Shown: positions 9,598 to 18,892 of the stretch, in pieces
Layout of the letters: each line of letters starts with the position of its first letter
Position numbering within the stretch: the first letter of the stretch is position 1
From: an uncultured Polaribacter sp.
GTDB lineage: Bacteria > Bacteroidota > Bacteroidia > Flavobacteriales > Flavobacteriaceae
NCBI RefSeq assembly: GCF_947501385.1
Contig: NZ_CANMVP010000001.1
Span: 310,001-374,000, forward strand
Reading direction: 5' to 3'
Length of the DNA: 64,000 bases
The notes under the pieces: model-generated
What the model was told of the DNA's origin: nothing
Database searches by the model: none
Seen by the model: the letters and a program-made list of their open reading frames with translations, nothing else
Translations under genes and position numbers: made by a program

Positions 9598-11277
9598 CTA
9601 ATCATTCCAGTGTCGGTCTATTACTTTTTGAATATGAGGATATTTTTCTCCATCTTCTTCATTCAATTCTTTTCTCTTTGCAATTAATTGTTCTTTTAGA
9701 TCTTCGATGATATATTTATATTCGGGATTCGTGTATGCATTATTCATTTCTTTGGAATCTTTGGTCAAGTCATAGAATTCCCATGCGGCCGGTGTATGTA
9801 TATCGAATTTATTTCCCCAGCTTCCTTTATTCCAAGTTGCATTCTTATCATCTGTATCAACCCAGTATCTACCGTAATAGAAAATGAGTTTATATTGTTT
9901 TGTCCGGATCCCGAAATGTGCAGGGTTTGCATGTTTGTGTGCCATATGCATCCAATATCTATAATAAGTAGCTTGTTGCCAGTCTTTTGGTTCCTCACCC
10001 GTTTTAAGAATTTGCGAGAAATCGTGACCTTGCATTTTTTTTGGTGGATTCCCACCTGCCAGAGAAATCAATGTTGGTGCAAAATCAGTATTGTTTATAA
10101 TGGCATCCGTTCTTGTATTTGCTTTTATTTGGGCTGGATAACGCATAAAAAAGGGCATTCTCAAAGATTCTTCATACATCCATCTCTTATCGATATAATC
10201 ATGTTCCCCCAACATAAAACCCTGGTCTGCAGTATATATGATGATTGTATTGTTATACAGACCCTCATCTTTCAAGAATCGGATGAGTCTTCCGATATTG
10301 TCATCCACGCCCTTTACGCAACGTAAATAACGTTTTACATATTCTTGATAAGTCTTGTATGTGTATTCCTTATCCGTCGCACCGTCTATTTGATGGGGAT
10401 TGAATTCTGGGTTGCTTCTTTCAGTATGCTGCGTACTCCAAATACGCATCCCCATATTTCTAATATTGTTTCTCTTGGAAACTGATGAACCGATTATATG
10501 AATCAGCGAATCATTTTTACCTCTCGTTGCCTCAGAGCCGTTATTGCCATTGTCGTACAGGCTTTCTGGTTCTGGAATTTCTGTATCGGCCAAATAATCC
10601 CTATATCTTGGTGCGTGCTCAAAATCGTCATGGGGTGCTTTGTAATGATGCATTAAAAAGAACGGTTTTCCTTTATCCCTCTTGCTCTTTAACCAATCTA
10701 TAGTTAAATCCGTTATTATATCCGTACTGTGTCCTTTATATTCTCTTCCTTTGAAAGCCGGCTCGTCCCATAAGGCATAGGGCATGCCTGTCTCAGTAAA
10801 AACAGGGTTGAAATAAGTGCCTTGCTGATGATGATCTGTTAAGATGTTGTAGTAATCGAAATTCGGCTGTGCTGTTAAATGCCATTTACCGATCATAGCA
10901 GTCTGGTAGCCCAACTTATTCATTTCAATTGGTAGATATTGTTGATTCTTACGTAGAACGCCTTCTAAGTCCAGAACGCCATTTGCTTGGCTATTCTGCC
11001 CTGTAATAATAGCGGCCCTACTTGGCGTACAGATAGAATTATTGACGAAACAATTTTCGAAAATCATTCCTTCTTTTGCTAATTTGTCCAGATTTGGCGT
11101 GGGATTCAATGAAGCCAATCTACTCTTATAAATGCCAAATGCTTGTGAGGTATGATCATCTGACATAATGAAAATAATATTCGGTCGTGTATTCTCATCA
11201 ATCGATACTTCCTTTCTGCAAGACATGAGAATACCGATTATAAATAGGACGAAATATATTTCAAAGTGTTTTTTCAT
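9598..11277 (-). CDS. S1 family sulfatase, lipoprotein
   Basis: I chose the ATG at 11277 (MKKHFEIYFVLF), which opens a lipoprotein signal peptide with lipobox LMSC; an ATG at 11301 would add eight residues before it. The 559-residue protein is a formylglycine-dependent type I sulfatase. It has the metal-binding IFIMSDDHTSQ at the N-terminus and the maturation motif C-T-P-S-R with Cys83 as the residue converted to formylglycine, followed by GKWHLTAQPNFDYY and a second metal site around TADQGFMLGEHD. It should remove sulfate esters from the algal galactan or its oligosaccharides, which fits the GH86 genes beside it. The anaerobic or aerobic maturase is not in the window. The exact S1 subfamily and the sulfate position attacked cannot be told by eye. 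Confidence 0.93.
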   Translation of the reverse strand: MKKHFEIYFVLFIIGILMSCRKEVSIDENTRPNIIFIMSDDHTSQAFGIYKSRLASLNPTPNLDKLAKEGMIFENCFVNNSICTPSRAAIITGQNSQANGVLDLEGVLRKNQQYLPIEMNKLGYQTAMIGKWHLTAQPNFDYYNILTDHHQQGTYFNPVFTETGMPYALWDEPAFKGREYKGHSTDIITDLTIDWLKSKRDKGKPFFLMHHYKAPHDDFEHAPRYRDYLADTEIPEPESLYDNGNNGSEATRGKNDSLIHIIGSSVSKRNNIRNMGMRIWSTQHTERSNPEFNPHQIDGATDKEYTYKTYQEYVKRYLRCVKGVDDNIGRLIRFLKDEGLYNNTIIIYTADQGFMLGEHDYIDKRWMYEESLRMPFFMRYPAQIKANTRTDAIINNTDFAPTLISLAGGNPPKKMQGHDFSQILKTGEEPKDWQQATYYRYWMHMAHKHANPAHFGIRTKQYKLIFYYGRYWVDTDDKNATWNKGSWGNKFDIHTPAAWEFYDLTKDSKEMNNAYTNPEYKYIIEDLKEQLIAKRKELNEEDGEKYPHIQKVIDRHWND

Positions 11278-11388
11278 TGTAGTAATTAAAAAAGATTGCA
11301 ACTATTTTTTACAATTATATACCAGATAGGGTGAGGGAAATTAAAAATATATGCTTGATGCTGTCTAAACATATCTTTAAAATAAAAA

Positions 11389-11417
11389 CCTCTATAAGAA
11401 GAATCTACTTATAGAGG
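11389..11417 (-). terminator. Rho-independent terminator after the 62-aa gene
   Basis: A perfect 10-bp stem (CCTCTATAAG with CTTATAGAGG) and a 9-nt loop are followed on the minus strand by TTTTTATTTT. It lies 23 bp past the stop of the small gene at 11440-11628 and separates it from the sulfatase gene. Confidence 0.85.
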
Positions 11418-11439
11418 TGTTATTGCAAATAAAGTATAA

Positions 11440-11628
11440 TTAGAACCCAGTACCTGGCGCCTCTGGCGTTCCTGGACTTTGGGCTTGTGCTTTCTGTGGG
11501 GTCAATACCATATAAGTACCTAATGCAGTCAACGCCGCATATTTACTATAATTTCCAATTTTATTTATAGCCTCTTTTCTAGAGATGCTTCGAGTGTTTG
11601 CTATCTCTTTATTTTTTATTTTTATCAT
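11440..11628 (-). CDS. Small exported peptide with proline/glycine-rich tail, unknown function
   Basis: This 62-residue protein is short but looks real. A charged N-terminal part (KIKNKEIANTRSISRKEA) is followed by one hydrophobic segment (about residues 33-45, KYAALTALGTYMVL). After that come a possible cleavage site at KAQAQ and a tail SPGTPEAPGTGF. Small proteins of this plan are common in Bacteroidota from memory, with no known function. It starts 17 bp after the stop of the T9SS protein gene and is followed by a strong terminator at 11389-11417, so it is probably the last gene of a two-gene unit with that surface protein. No Shine-Dalgarno sequence is seen, as usual here. Confidence 0.65.
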   Translation of the reverse strand: MIKIKNKEIANTRSISRKEAINKIGNYSKYAALTALGTYMVLTPQKAQAQSPGTPEAPGTGF

Positions 11629-11644
11629 TATAGTCTTTTAAGGA

Positions 11645-13912
11645 TTACTCTAATATTATTTTTCTATTTAATTTTCCCTTCTCAGTTTGTAACTGAACAA
11701 TGTAGATTCCCTTTGACAGTGAAGTCAATTCGATATCATTTCTATTTTTAGCAATAATTTTTCTAGTCAATACTTTTGTGCCTAGAACGCTATACAAACT
11801 AAAACTGCCTATAGCATTCAAACCAGCAATAGTCAATGTATTTTCATTGGATTTATAGATACTCACACTGTTCAATAGACTTTCGGAACCCGAACTCAAT
11901 GCCTTACTACTTGTATGGATATAAAAACGCCCCTCACCGTTTAAAGCATCAGTTGTCTGTATTGTTAGTTCACTATTTGCTTCATCTAGACGTGTGAAAG
12001 TGTTTTTTTCCCTATCTTCCAAATAGATCCTTATATCGGTCGGGAAATTTTGTGTATTTACCGTAAATGTAAATTCTTTATTTGCAGGTGCTGTCAAACC
12101 CACTGGAATAATCATTGCATCGAGATCATAATCAGGTAAAGCTTGTTTTTCGAATGGAATTTCTGAATAATCCCCATTCAGTAATTTTGTGAAAATTTGC
12201 AGAGTGGTCGTTCCGGTATTAGAACTCCCTGTAAACCTGCCTACATCGAACATTGGGTCCAACCCCGTTGTTTTGTCTGATGCATAGCTTATTTTTGTAG
12301 AGCTGTTGGAAACGCCGTCCGTAATTGATAAAGATAAGGTAGTTGCTGTATTTTTATAAAAAGTCCCCGCAACGTTGGTCTGCATTGCTTCTGTAAAAGA
12401 AATTGCAGTACTTACAACATTGGAACTCACAAAAAATGCTTGTCCGGGAACAATGGAGCCAGTTGCCAAAGAAGTATACGTGTTATTCGTTGCATCCCAA
12501 ACATACACATTTTGATTTGGATCATAGAGAGGAGTAGCATTTACACTTAAAAAAGTAGCGATATCTAAATTCGAAGGGAATGGGTTCCCTACCATATTCC
12601 ATCTGTTTTCGTTGGCAGTACCTAAATTATTACCGGTAATAGTCGGTGAAATTGGGTTTGTACTTGCATCTGGGTATGCTGTTCCAGAAAATGTAAACGT
12701 ACCTGCTGTTGCTCCATCTTTTTTCATAGAATATCCAGCGCCACTAGCAAAAGCCGTCTGAGAGACTCCGGAACCTGTATCCTTGACATACACCCAACTT
12801 CCTTTTGAATCCGTAGCATTGTTATAAGTACTGATACCCCTGTTGGCCGTATCTGTCGTACCTGAAGATATATTATTATTTGAAATCCAGTCGGTATCAT
12901 ACATTTCTCCAACAACTGGCGAAGATGCTAAATGCCATTTATCATCTGGAATAGCAAGGTTATAAATAAATATATTATCTGCTAAAGTTACCGTGCCGTT
13001 TGCTATTAAGGAGGATCCTGACGCCATATCTATACTTCTTGCATCGATGGCGCTAGTTGCCGTGGGATAATTTGTCAGTCCGCTTGGTATCGTTACCGCA
13101 GTTGATGCATCCGGTTCTGGAAAATCATCCATCCAATTTGTATCTTTAGACCAATCTGTATCTGTGACTCCTGTCCAGGTTCTGGTGAAGACATCCCCGT
13201 CAGTAACTTCGAATGTGACTGCTTCTGATGATAACGTAGAACCACCAAACTGATTGGACTGCCACGTTAATGTCTCTCCAACGACTTCTACTTGTCCTGC
13301 TCCATCAAAATCATTTAGATTAACCCAAGAAACTGTTGTTTCTGTTTTTGTCACAGTTGTAGAACCTGCACCTACTGTTTGCCCTCCTACGGCAACACTT
13401 GCGTTTCTTGCTTCGATAAAGATCGGATTGCTTCTAAAGGTGAAATACTTGATACTGAAATCCGTTGTACCGAATAAATTCTCATTTGCGAATTTTGGAG
13501 GCGTTAATATAAAGTAAGGGACAATCAAAGCGTCTTGTACAGGGGCATTTACTGTACCTCCAAAATAATAGGCCGCCTCGATAGTTACAATCTCGCTGCC
13601 GGACAATGAACCAGCAGTTGGAAAGTTGAAGTTGATCAACGTAGAACCAGAAGCCGTTGATACACCAAAGTTGTTCCCGGAATTGGGGATTAGGACACCG
13701 TCTAACTTTGCTTGAATAAATATGGATTTAGGACTACCTGCATCAAAAGGCAAATCTACCCAATCTACCGTGATTCCTCCAGCAATTTGATTTCCATCCG
13801 AGTCTAGTACTCGTAGGTCTTTATTCAAATAGGCAGGATCGGTGATAGTTATGGTTTGCGCAAAACTATTCAATGATAAGACAGTCAAAAGTAAGAATAT
13901 ATTTTTTTTCAT
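11645..13912 (-). CDS. Large T9SS-secreted cell-surface protein, adhesin-like
   Basis: I chose the ATG at 13912 (MKKNIFLLLTVLS), giving a clean signal peptide ending NSFAQ; an upstream ATG at 13975 would put 21 unlikely residues before it. The 755-residue protein is rich in Thr, Ser, Asn and Gly. Its N-terminal third is beta-rich. A segment near residues 245-310 (TWTGVTDTDWSKDTNW, then LTNYPTATSAIDARS) is typical of Bacteroidota surface proteins. The C-terminal 75 residues form a type A T9SS sorting domain (SLYSVLGTKVLTRKII, LSKGIYIVQL). I recognise no enzyme motif. The position inside the galactan locus suggests a surface-attached role such as adhesion or binding, which is inference. Two 13-bp repeats lie just upstream (13971-14004). 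Confidence 0.85.
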   Translation of the reverse strand: MKKNIFLLLTVLSLNSFAQTITITDPAYLNKDLRVLDSDGNQIAGGITVDWVDLPFDAGSPKSIFIQAKLDGVLIPNSGNNFGVSTASGSTLINFNFPTAGSLSGSEIVTIEAAYYFGGTVNAPVQDALIVPYFILTPPKFANENLFGTTDFSIKYFTFRSNPIFIEARNASVAVGGQTVGAGSTTVTKTETTVSWVNLNDFDGAGQVEVVGETLTWQSNQFGGSTLSSEAVTFEVTDGDVFTRTWTGVTDTDWSKDTNWMDDFPEPDASTAVTIPSGLTNYPTATSAIDARSIDMASGSSLIANGTVTLADNIFIYNLAIPDDKWHLASSPVVGEMYDTDWISNNNISSGTTDTANRGISTYNNATDSKGSWVYVKDTGSGVSQTAFASGAGYSMKKDGATAGTFTFSGTAYPDASTNPISPTITGNNLGTANENRWNMVGNPFPSNLDIATFLSVNATPLYDPNQNVYVWDATNNTYTSLATGSIVPGQAFFVSSNVVSTAISFTEAMQTNVAGTFYKNTATTLSLSITDGVSNSSTKISYASDKTTGLDPMFDVGRFTGSSNTGTTTLQIFTKLLNGDYSEIPFEKQALPDYDLDAMIIPVGLTAPANKEFTFTVNTQNFPTDIRIYLEDREKNTFTRLDEANSELTIQTTDALNGEGRFYIHTSSKALSSGSESLLNSVSIYKSNENTLTIAGLNAIGSFSLYSVLGTKVLTRKIIAKNRNDIELTSLSKGIYIVQLQTEKGKLNRKIILE

Positions 13913-13970
13913 TTTTTTTATTTTAAAATTATAGACGATAAAAATATATCTTAAAATAAACACATTATAA

Positions 13971-14004
13971 AACATATGTGTTTATAAAAACAACATATGT
14001 GTTT
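13971..14004. promoter_or_regulatory. Two direct repeats 21 bp apart upstream of the T9SS protein gene
   Basis: The 13-mer AACATATGTGTTT occurs at 13971-13983 and again at 13992-14004, a 21-bp step, close to two helical turns. Each contains the palindrome ACATATGT. The pair lies 59-92 bp upstream of the start at 13912, in the short space after the FG-GAP gene. This looks like a binding site for a dimeric regulator, but none is identified. Confidence 0.45.
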
Positions 14005-14037
14005 TCAGCAGGATTCATAGTTGAAATGATGCTTTTG

Positions 14038-17000
14038 TTATTTAAAAAACAAAAGTTTTCCATTGTTAACTCCACATAATATAATTGTTTTGTTATTAAA
14101 ATCTTTAAGTTTCGCCATTGATTTTATGTTGTCAGAAACAAAAAAACCACTTTCTGAATAAGGTAGTGCAGTATACGTTTTATTTTGAGCTCCAAGCATT
14201 ACTAAACCAATAGAAGCGTCTGCTCTTGTGGTTTCTACCTCAACCTCATATTTGTTTCCGGCTATAATGATATCTTTTATGCCATCTTCGTTCAAGTCTG
14301 TAATTTCTATAGAATTAATAACGGAAAACTGTGCCTCCGTGGGTAATTCTTTGATGATGAATTTTCCACTGTCGTTTTCTAAAACAACACTTGCAAATTC
14401 TTGTACTTCTAATTTTAGAGTGTTTTCATCATCAATATTTCCCAAAACCTTTTCAATTCCTGCGTTTGCAAATTGGGAGTAGGTTTCAAATTTTTGAGCA
14501 ATTTCTGGCACTTGTTGTGAAGAACATTGTTTTCCTCTAACGGGCACTAATTTTCCTTGATATTCTTTTGTTAAGAAAATATCATTGGTGTCGTTTTTAT
14601 CAAAATCACTTATATAGGTTTTGAATGGTTTTTCTAAACTTGCTCCAAATTTGTAATTCAATCCTAAATTACCAACCACAAAATCGATATCACCATCATT
14701 ATCAATATCATCTGCCACAATTTTATTCCACCAACCCTTTGTGTCTTGTAGATTGAATTCTGTTGTTTTGTTTATTAAAATTTCGTTTTCTTTTTTAAAA
14801 ACTGTTATTGGCATCCATTCTCCTACTAAGATTAATTCGTTGGCTCTATCGCCGTCAATATCTGCCCAAACTCCAGAAGATACCATCCCTATTCTTGCTA
14901 ACTCTGGTGCTTTTTCTTTGGTTACGTTTTCAAATTTTCCGTTTGTATTCTCTAATAAAAAACTTCTTGGTGCAAAACCATATTTGTTTGGAATAACCCT
15001 GCCTCCAATAAATAAATCTAAATCACCATCTGCATCAAAATCCAATGGGACAACACAAGAACCACTTTCGTAAAATCGTGGTAAATCGGTGGATAGCGTG
15101 AAATTTCCTTTTCCATCGTTAATATACAATCTGTCTTGTAAAATTGGTGAATTTGCATAAAACTCATTACTACCGCTTACTACATACAAATCTTGGTCAT
15201 TATCGTTATCTGCATCAAAAAAAACAGCTCCAACATCTTCATGTTTCGAATCAACAGACAATCCGTTTTGTGTTGTTGATGAAAAAGTAGCATTTTTATC
15301 TTGTAGATATATTTCTCCAGATTGATTCTTTGCTCCACCGACAAAAAAATCGTCCAAGCCATCATTATTTACATCTGCAACCGCCAAACAAGGGCCTTCT
15401 TGGGACAATTTATGTGGTAACAAAATCTGATTTTTAAAATCATCGAAGATTTGTTCTTTGTGTTTAAATGGTTTTGAAAGTATTTTATCAGTAACATCTA
15501 CCAATAATTTTTTTTCTGATAAGTTTTTTTCATCAACAATAACATCTTGTTTTACAGCATTCTTATAATCTATATTCACCGTTTGATTGGCATCTATATT
15601 TCTCAAACTACTGATTGATCCGTCTTTCCAAACTATTGTCAAATCATTGATTTTAGTTGTTTTTCCCAAACCAAAATGTGTAATTGGCGAAACGGAAGAC
15701 AAATAACCTCTTACTGTTTTCAATTGATGGTATTGCATTCTATCATCATATTTGATTGTAATTCTTGCTCCTAGACCTTTGCTGTTCTTTTCCGGTCCTT
15801 TTAGAATGATTTTCAAATAATTGTTGTTTAATTTCTCCGAAGTATTTTTATAGATAAATGCTTTGTCTTCAATATTATTTACAATGATGTCCATATCGCC
15901 ATCATTGTCTAGATCCGCAGTTGCGGCTCCGTTAGAAAAACTGATGCTATCATCCAACCACGAATTGTTCTTCTTGGAAAATGTCAGATCTCCATTGTTT
16001 TTGAAGATATAATTCGCAATTTTATTTTCCTGAAATAAATTGATGATATATTGTGCATTTTCTTCCCTTGTATTTTCTTTCGCTTTTTTGGTTTTCATAA
16101 AAGAACGAAACTGCGTATTAGAGTCCTGGTCGGAAACATCCCTTCTAAAGCCGTTGGTAATGTATAGATCTCTAAAACCATCATTATCAAAATCGGTTCC
16201 CAAACAAGACCAGCTCCAATCTGTCTTTGCAATACCGCTATATTGCCCAATATCACTGAAAATACCATTCCCACGATTCAATTGCAACATATTGTGCATA
16301 TACTGATAGTAGAAACCATTGTCTACCATATCTGCAAAGAGTTGCGTATTCATAGAAGCCATAGAGGTTTTGGAACGCGCGTAATCTTCCGGTGCCATAT
16401 CTAATTGCATTAAATCCTCTAAACCATCATTATTGAAATCTACAAAGTCTACGCCCATTCCATACATTGGAATATGCTTGAAATGGTGTTTTAAGCTTTC
16501 TTTGAATGTTCCGTCTTTCTGGTTGATGTACATATAGTCTTTCTCTAGATAATCATTGGAAACATACACATCATCAAAACCATCGTTATCAATGTCTGAT
16601 GTTATTAGACCCAAGCCATACCCATAATTATTTTTGATGCCCGCTTTTTTTCCAACTTCCTGATAAACGCCCTCATTGTTGATATATAGCTTGTCTCTTT
16701 GTTCTGTGTTCTCTGATTGCTTTCCTTCCAAGACTTTTTTATAGTTTAAGAAGAATTCCTTAGGTCTGTTGGTTAGATACATATCTAAATCATTATCATT
16801 GTCCGCATCGAAAAAAGAGGCCATTAAGGAATAGCCCTCATCGGCCAAGCCATATTTTTGAGCTTCTTCTTTAAAAGTATGATCGCCTTGATTGATGAAT
16901 AAAAGGTTGGCTCTCTCATCGGTTTTATCTTGCCAGCCCCCTCTACATACATAAATATCTATAAAACCATCATTGTTCACATCTGTCATTACAACGCCAT

Positions 17001-17382
17001 TATGCCAACCTTTTCCGCCAGAAACATTGGCACTTTCTGTAATATCCTCGAATTTAAAGTTGCCCTTATTCAAGTATAATTTATTGGAAACCTCATTACC
17101 TGTAAAGTAAAGGTCTTCTAAACCATCATTATTTATATCACCAACGGCAACGCCACCCCCATTATATACATAGTTGAAAACAGCAAAGAAATTTTTAAAG
17201 TTCTCGTCTATTTTATTATTGAATGAAATGCCGCTTTCCTCAGATGGAATCAATTCAAATATCTTGGGTTCTTTTGCTTCGGATGAATTTTCCATTCCAT
17301 TTTTTGGCACATCATTTTTACAACAAGCAAGTACTAAAAAGAGACTGCAGAATATATAAGTATGCCAATTTTTTTTAATCAT
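14038..17382 (-). CDS. FG-GAP/VCBS repeat lipoprotein with ASPIC/UnbV domain
   Basis: This 1114-residue protein has a lipoprotein signal peptide (lipobox VLAC near residue 20). It carries many FG-GAP/VCBS repeats with calcium-loop motifs of the type DxNxDGxxD, such as DVNNDGLEDL and DFDNDGFRDLYI, folding as beta-propellers. Between the two repeat blocks, around residues 515-590, is an ASPIC/UnbV domain (LGARITIKYDDRMQYHQ, then GYLSSVSPITHFGLG). Proteins of this build are frequent next to SusC/SusD genes in marine Bacteroidota, where they are thought to sit on the surface and bind ligand; their exact role is not established. It lies 76 bp downstream of the PKD lipoprotein gene and belongs to the same strand and run as the SusCD pair. 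No catalytic residues can be named. Confidence 0.9.
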   Translation of the reverse strand: MIKKNWHTYIFCSLFLVLACCKNDVPKNGMENSSEAKEPKIFELIPSEESGISFNNKIDENFKNFFAVFNYVYNGGGVAVGDINNDGLEDLYFTGNEVSNKLYLNKGNFKFEDITESANVSGGKGWHNGVVMTDVNNDGFIDIYVCRGGWQDKTDERANLLFINQGDHTFKEEAQKYGLADEGYSLMASFFDADNDNDLDMYLTNRPKEFFLNYKKVLEGKQSENTEQRDKLYINNEGVYQEVGKKAGIKNNYGYGLGLITSDIDNDGFDDVYVSNDYLEKDYMYINQKDGTFKESLKHHFKHIPMYGMGVDFVDFNNDGLEDLMQLDMAPEDYARSKTSMASMNTQLFADMVDNGFYYQYMHNMLQLNRGNGIFSDIGQYSGIAKTDWSWSCLGTDFDNDGFRDLYITNGFRRDVSDQDSNTQFRSFMKTKKAKENTREENAQYIINLFQENKIANYIFKNNGDLTFSKKNNSWLDDSISFSNGAATADLDNDGDMDIIVNNIEDKAFIYKNTSEKLNNNYLKIILKGPEKNSKGLGARITIKYDDRMQYHQLKTVRGYLSSVSPITHFGLGKTTKINDLTIVWKDGSISSLRNIDANQTVNIDYKNAVKQDVIVDEKNLSEKKLLVDVTDKILSKPFKHKEQIFDDFKNQILLPHKLSQEGPCLAVADVNNDGLDDFFVGGAKNQSGEIYLQDKNATFSSTTQNGLSVDSKHEDVGAVFFDADNDNDQDLYVVSGSNEFYANSPILQDRLYINDGKGNFTLSTDLPRFYESGSCVVPLDFDADGDLDLFIGGRVIPNKYGFAPRSFLLENTNGKFENVTKEKAPELARIGMVSSGVWADIDGDRANELILVGEWMPITVFKKENEILINKTTEFNLQDTKGWWNKIVADDIDNDGDIDFVVGNLGLNYKFGASLEKPFKTYISDFDKNDTNDIFLTKEYQGKLVPVRGKQCSSQQVPEIAQKFETYSQFANAGIEKVLGNIDDENTLKLEVQEFASVVLENDSGKFIIKELPTEAQFSVINSIEITDLNEDGIKDIIIAGNKYEVEVETTRADASIGLVMLGAQNKTYTALPYSESGFFVSDNIKSMAKLKDFNNKTIILCGVNNGKLLFFK

Positions 17383-17458
17383 GATACAATTTTAAAAATA
17401 AAAAATCTACTTATAAATAACAAATAGATTTTTAGAGATATATAATTCTTAATAAAAT

Positions 17459-18892
17459 TTAATCTATCCTATATAAGGACACATTGTCTATATAAATTGT
17501 TTGAGTCGTTGCTGATGATAATTGCTGCCAATATTTTCTGTTTAAGTTCTCATTGGTTTCTTCAAACTCGATCACATACTCTTTCCATTCTGTAGTCAAT
17601 GGTGCGGCAATTGATTGGACATCTGCCCAATTTGGAGTTACAGCTCTAAGATCCAAATCTATTTTACCAACAGTACCCTTTGCCCACACGGAAAACCTGT
17701 ATCTGGCACTAAGTTCCGTAGTCGCAAATTTGCTGTCTAAAATCCAATTTTGGCTAGTACCATCTAAATGTATCTCCAAACTTTTATTTCCATCTTGCAC
17801 TACGGTATTTCCTATAGCATAGCTTTCTGGGTTATTCTTACCTGCTGTTGGATTCCAATTCCCCCAATCTGTTGGAAAACTACCTAGATTGCCATTCTCG
17901 AAACTAGGGTTCAACTCTTTATAAAGATTTACGATTGTATTCTCTATTGGCTGGCTTCTTAAAGGTGATAAAGGAGTACCACTTTTACTTACAATACCAG
18001 CATTGATATTCAATATGATGTTATCCCCCTCACTTGCAGAAGTCATTAAACTTACAATTAGTTTTTTGGAGTCATTGGAATCGACATCAATTGATGCAAT
18101 GTCAACAGCCGCATCATTGATTTTTACTGAAACCAGGTCTTTTTCTGCTTGTGTCAACGGTTTTAAATCCTCTGTATAAGTAAGCTCTATGACAGAACCC
18201 AAAAAACGTAATCTAGTCTCGGCTGGAGCTATAGAGGGTACATCTGTGATGAATATATAATCTTCCTTGAGATTCTCATCTATATAATAAGGTGCTTGTC
18301 TTTTAGCTATTAATTTCACTGAAAAATATCCAAGACCGGCATAGGTGACCTCAGGATTGGCCAGTGTACTGCTTTCAGGAACACCCCCTTCAAAAAACCA
18401 TTCATAGCCATCTAAAAGTTTGGAGTCATCAAAGGCAGAGGTTATATGCTGTGTTGTATTTGTGAACATTATTTTACTTCCTTGCAGCGCAACAGTTGAA
18501 CTTGCAGTAAAATCTGCAATTACTTCTGGATATACGTCTATATTAAAGCCGTTGTTCTGTGTTGAGCCGTCTTCATATACAACGGCTAGTTTTGCTAGAA
18601 AAGTGCCTTCGTCCGCATAATTCACAGTAACCTCTTTCTCTGTCGATGTTGAGATATCTCCACCGACAAAAGTCCATTCTCTGGAAGCCACGTTGGATGA
18701 TTTATCCTCAAACACGACGTCTGTACCGACTGTGATCAATTTCATGTTTGCCGTTGCCTGGAAATCAACCTCCTTGATCCCATCTCGTAAGTTCGATTCT
18801 TCTTCGCAACTAAACAACGCAACACAAATCAAGACTAGTAGTATACACGTCCTAATTTCTTTTGAGTTCAATATCTTCTCAATAGCCTTCAT
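17459..18892 (-). CDS. PKD-domain surface lipoprotein, likely glycan-binding protein of the locus
   Basis: This 477-residue lipoprotein has lipobox LFSC near residue 29. Two PKD-like repeats follow (about residues 40-125 and 125-220), recognised by REWTFVGGD and YEWFFEGG with strands of the type VTVNYADEGTF and VTYAGLGYFSVKL. A middle Ig-like domain spans about 225-325. The C-terminal 150 residues resemble a CBM4/9-like jelly roll (NPSFENGNLGSFPTDWGNW at its start, WKEYVIEFE and IYIDNVSLY at its end). The gene overlaps the SusD gene by 14 bp, so the two are translationally linked. By position it is the surface glycan-binding protein (SusE/F or SGBP role) of the system. Binding of an algal galactan is inferred from the neighbouring enzymes. 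Confidence 0.85.
   Translation of the reverse strand: MKAIEKILNSKEIRTCILLVLICVALFSCEEESNLRDGIKEVDFQATANMKLITVGTDVVFEDKSSNVASREWTFVGGDISTSTEKEVTVNYADEGTFLAKLAVVYEDGSTQNNGFNIDVYPEVIADFTASSTVALQGSKIMFTNTTQHITSAFDDSKLLDGYEWFFEGGVPESSTLANPEVTYAGLGYFSVKLIAKRQAPYYIDENLKEDYIFITDVPSIAPAETRLRFLGSVIELTYTEDLKPLTQAEKDLVSVKINDAAVDIASIDVDSNDSKKLIVSLMTSASEGDNIILNINAGIVSKSGTPLSPLRSQPIENTIVNLYKELNPSFENGNLGSFPTDWGNWNPTAGKNNPESYAIGNTVVQDGNKSLEIHLDGTSQNWILDSKFATTELSARYRFSVWAKGTVGKIDLDLRAVTPNWADVQSIAAPLTTEWKEYVIEFEETNENLNRKYWQQLSSATTQTIYIDNVSLYRID

Noticed and set aside
9796..10326. A 176-codon plus-strand frame opposite the sulfatase
   Set aside because: The sulfatase frame has all catalytic motifs; the opposite frame is Cys- and Ile-rich noise.
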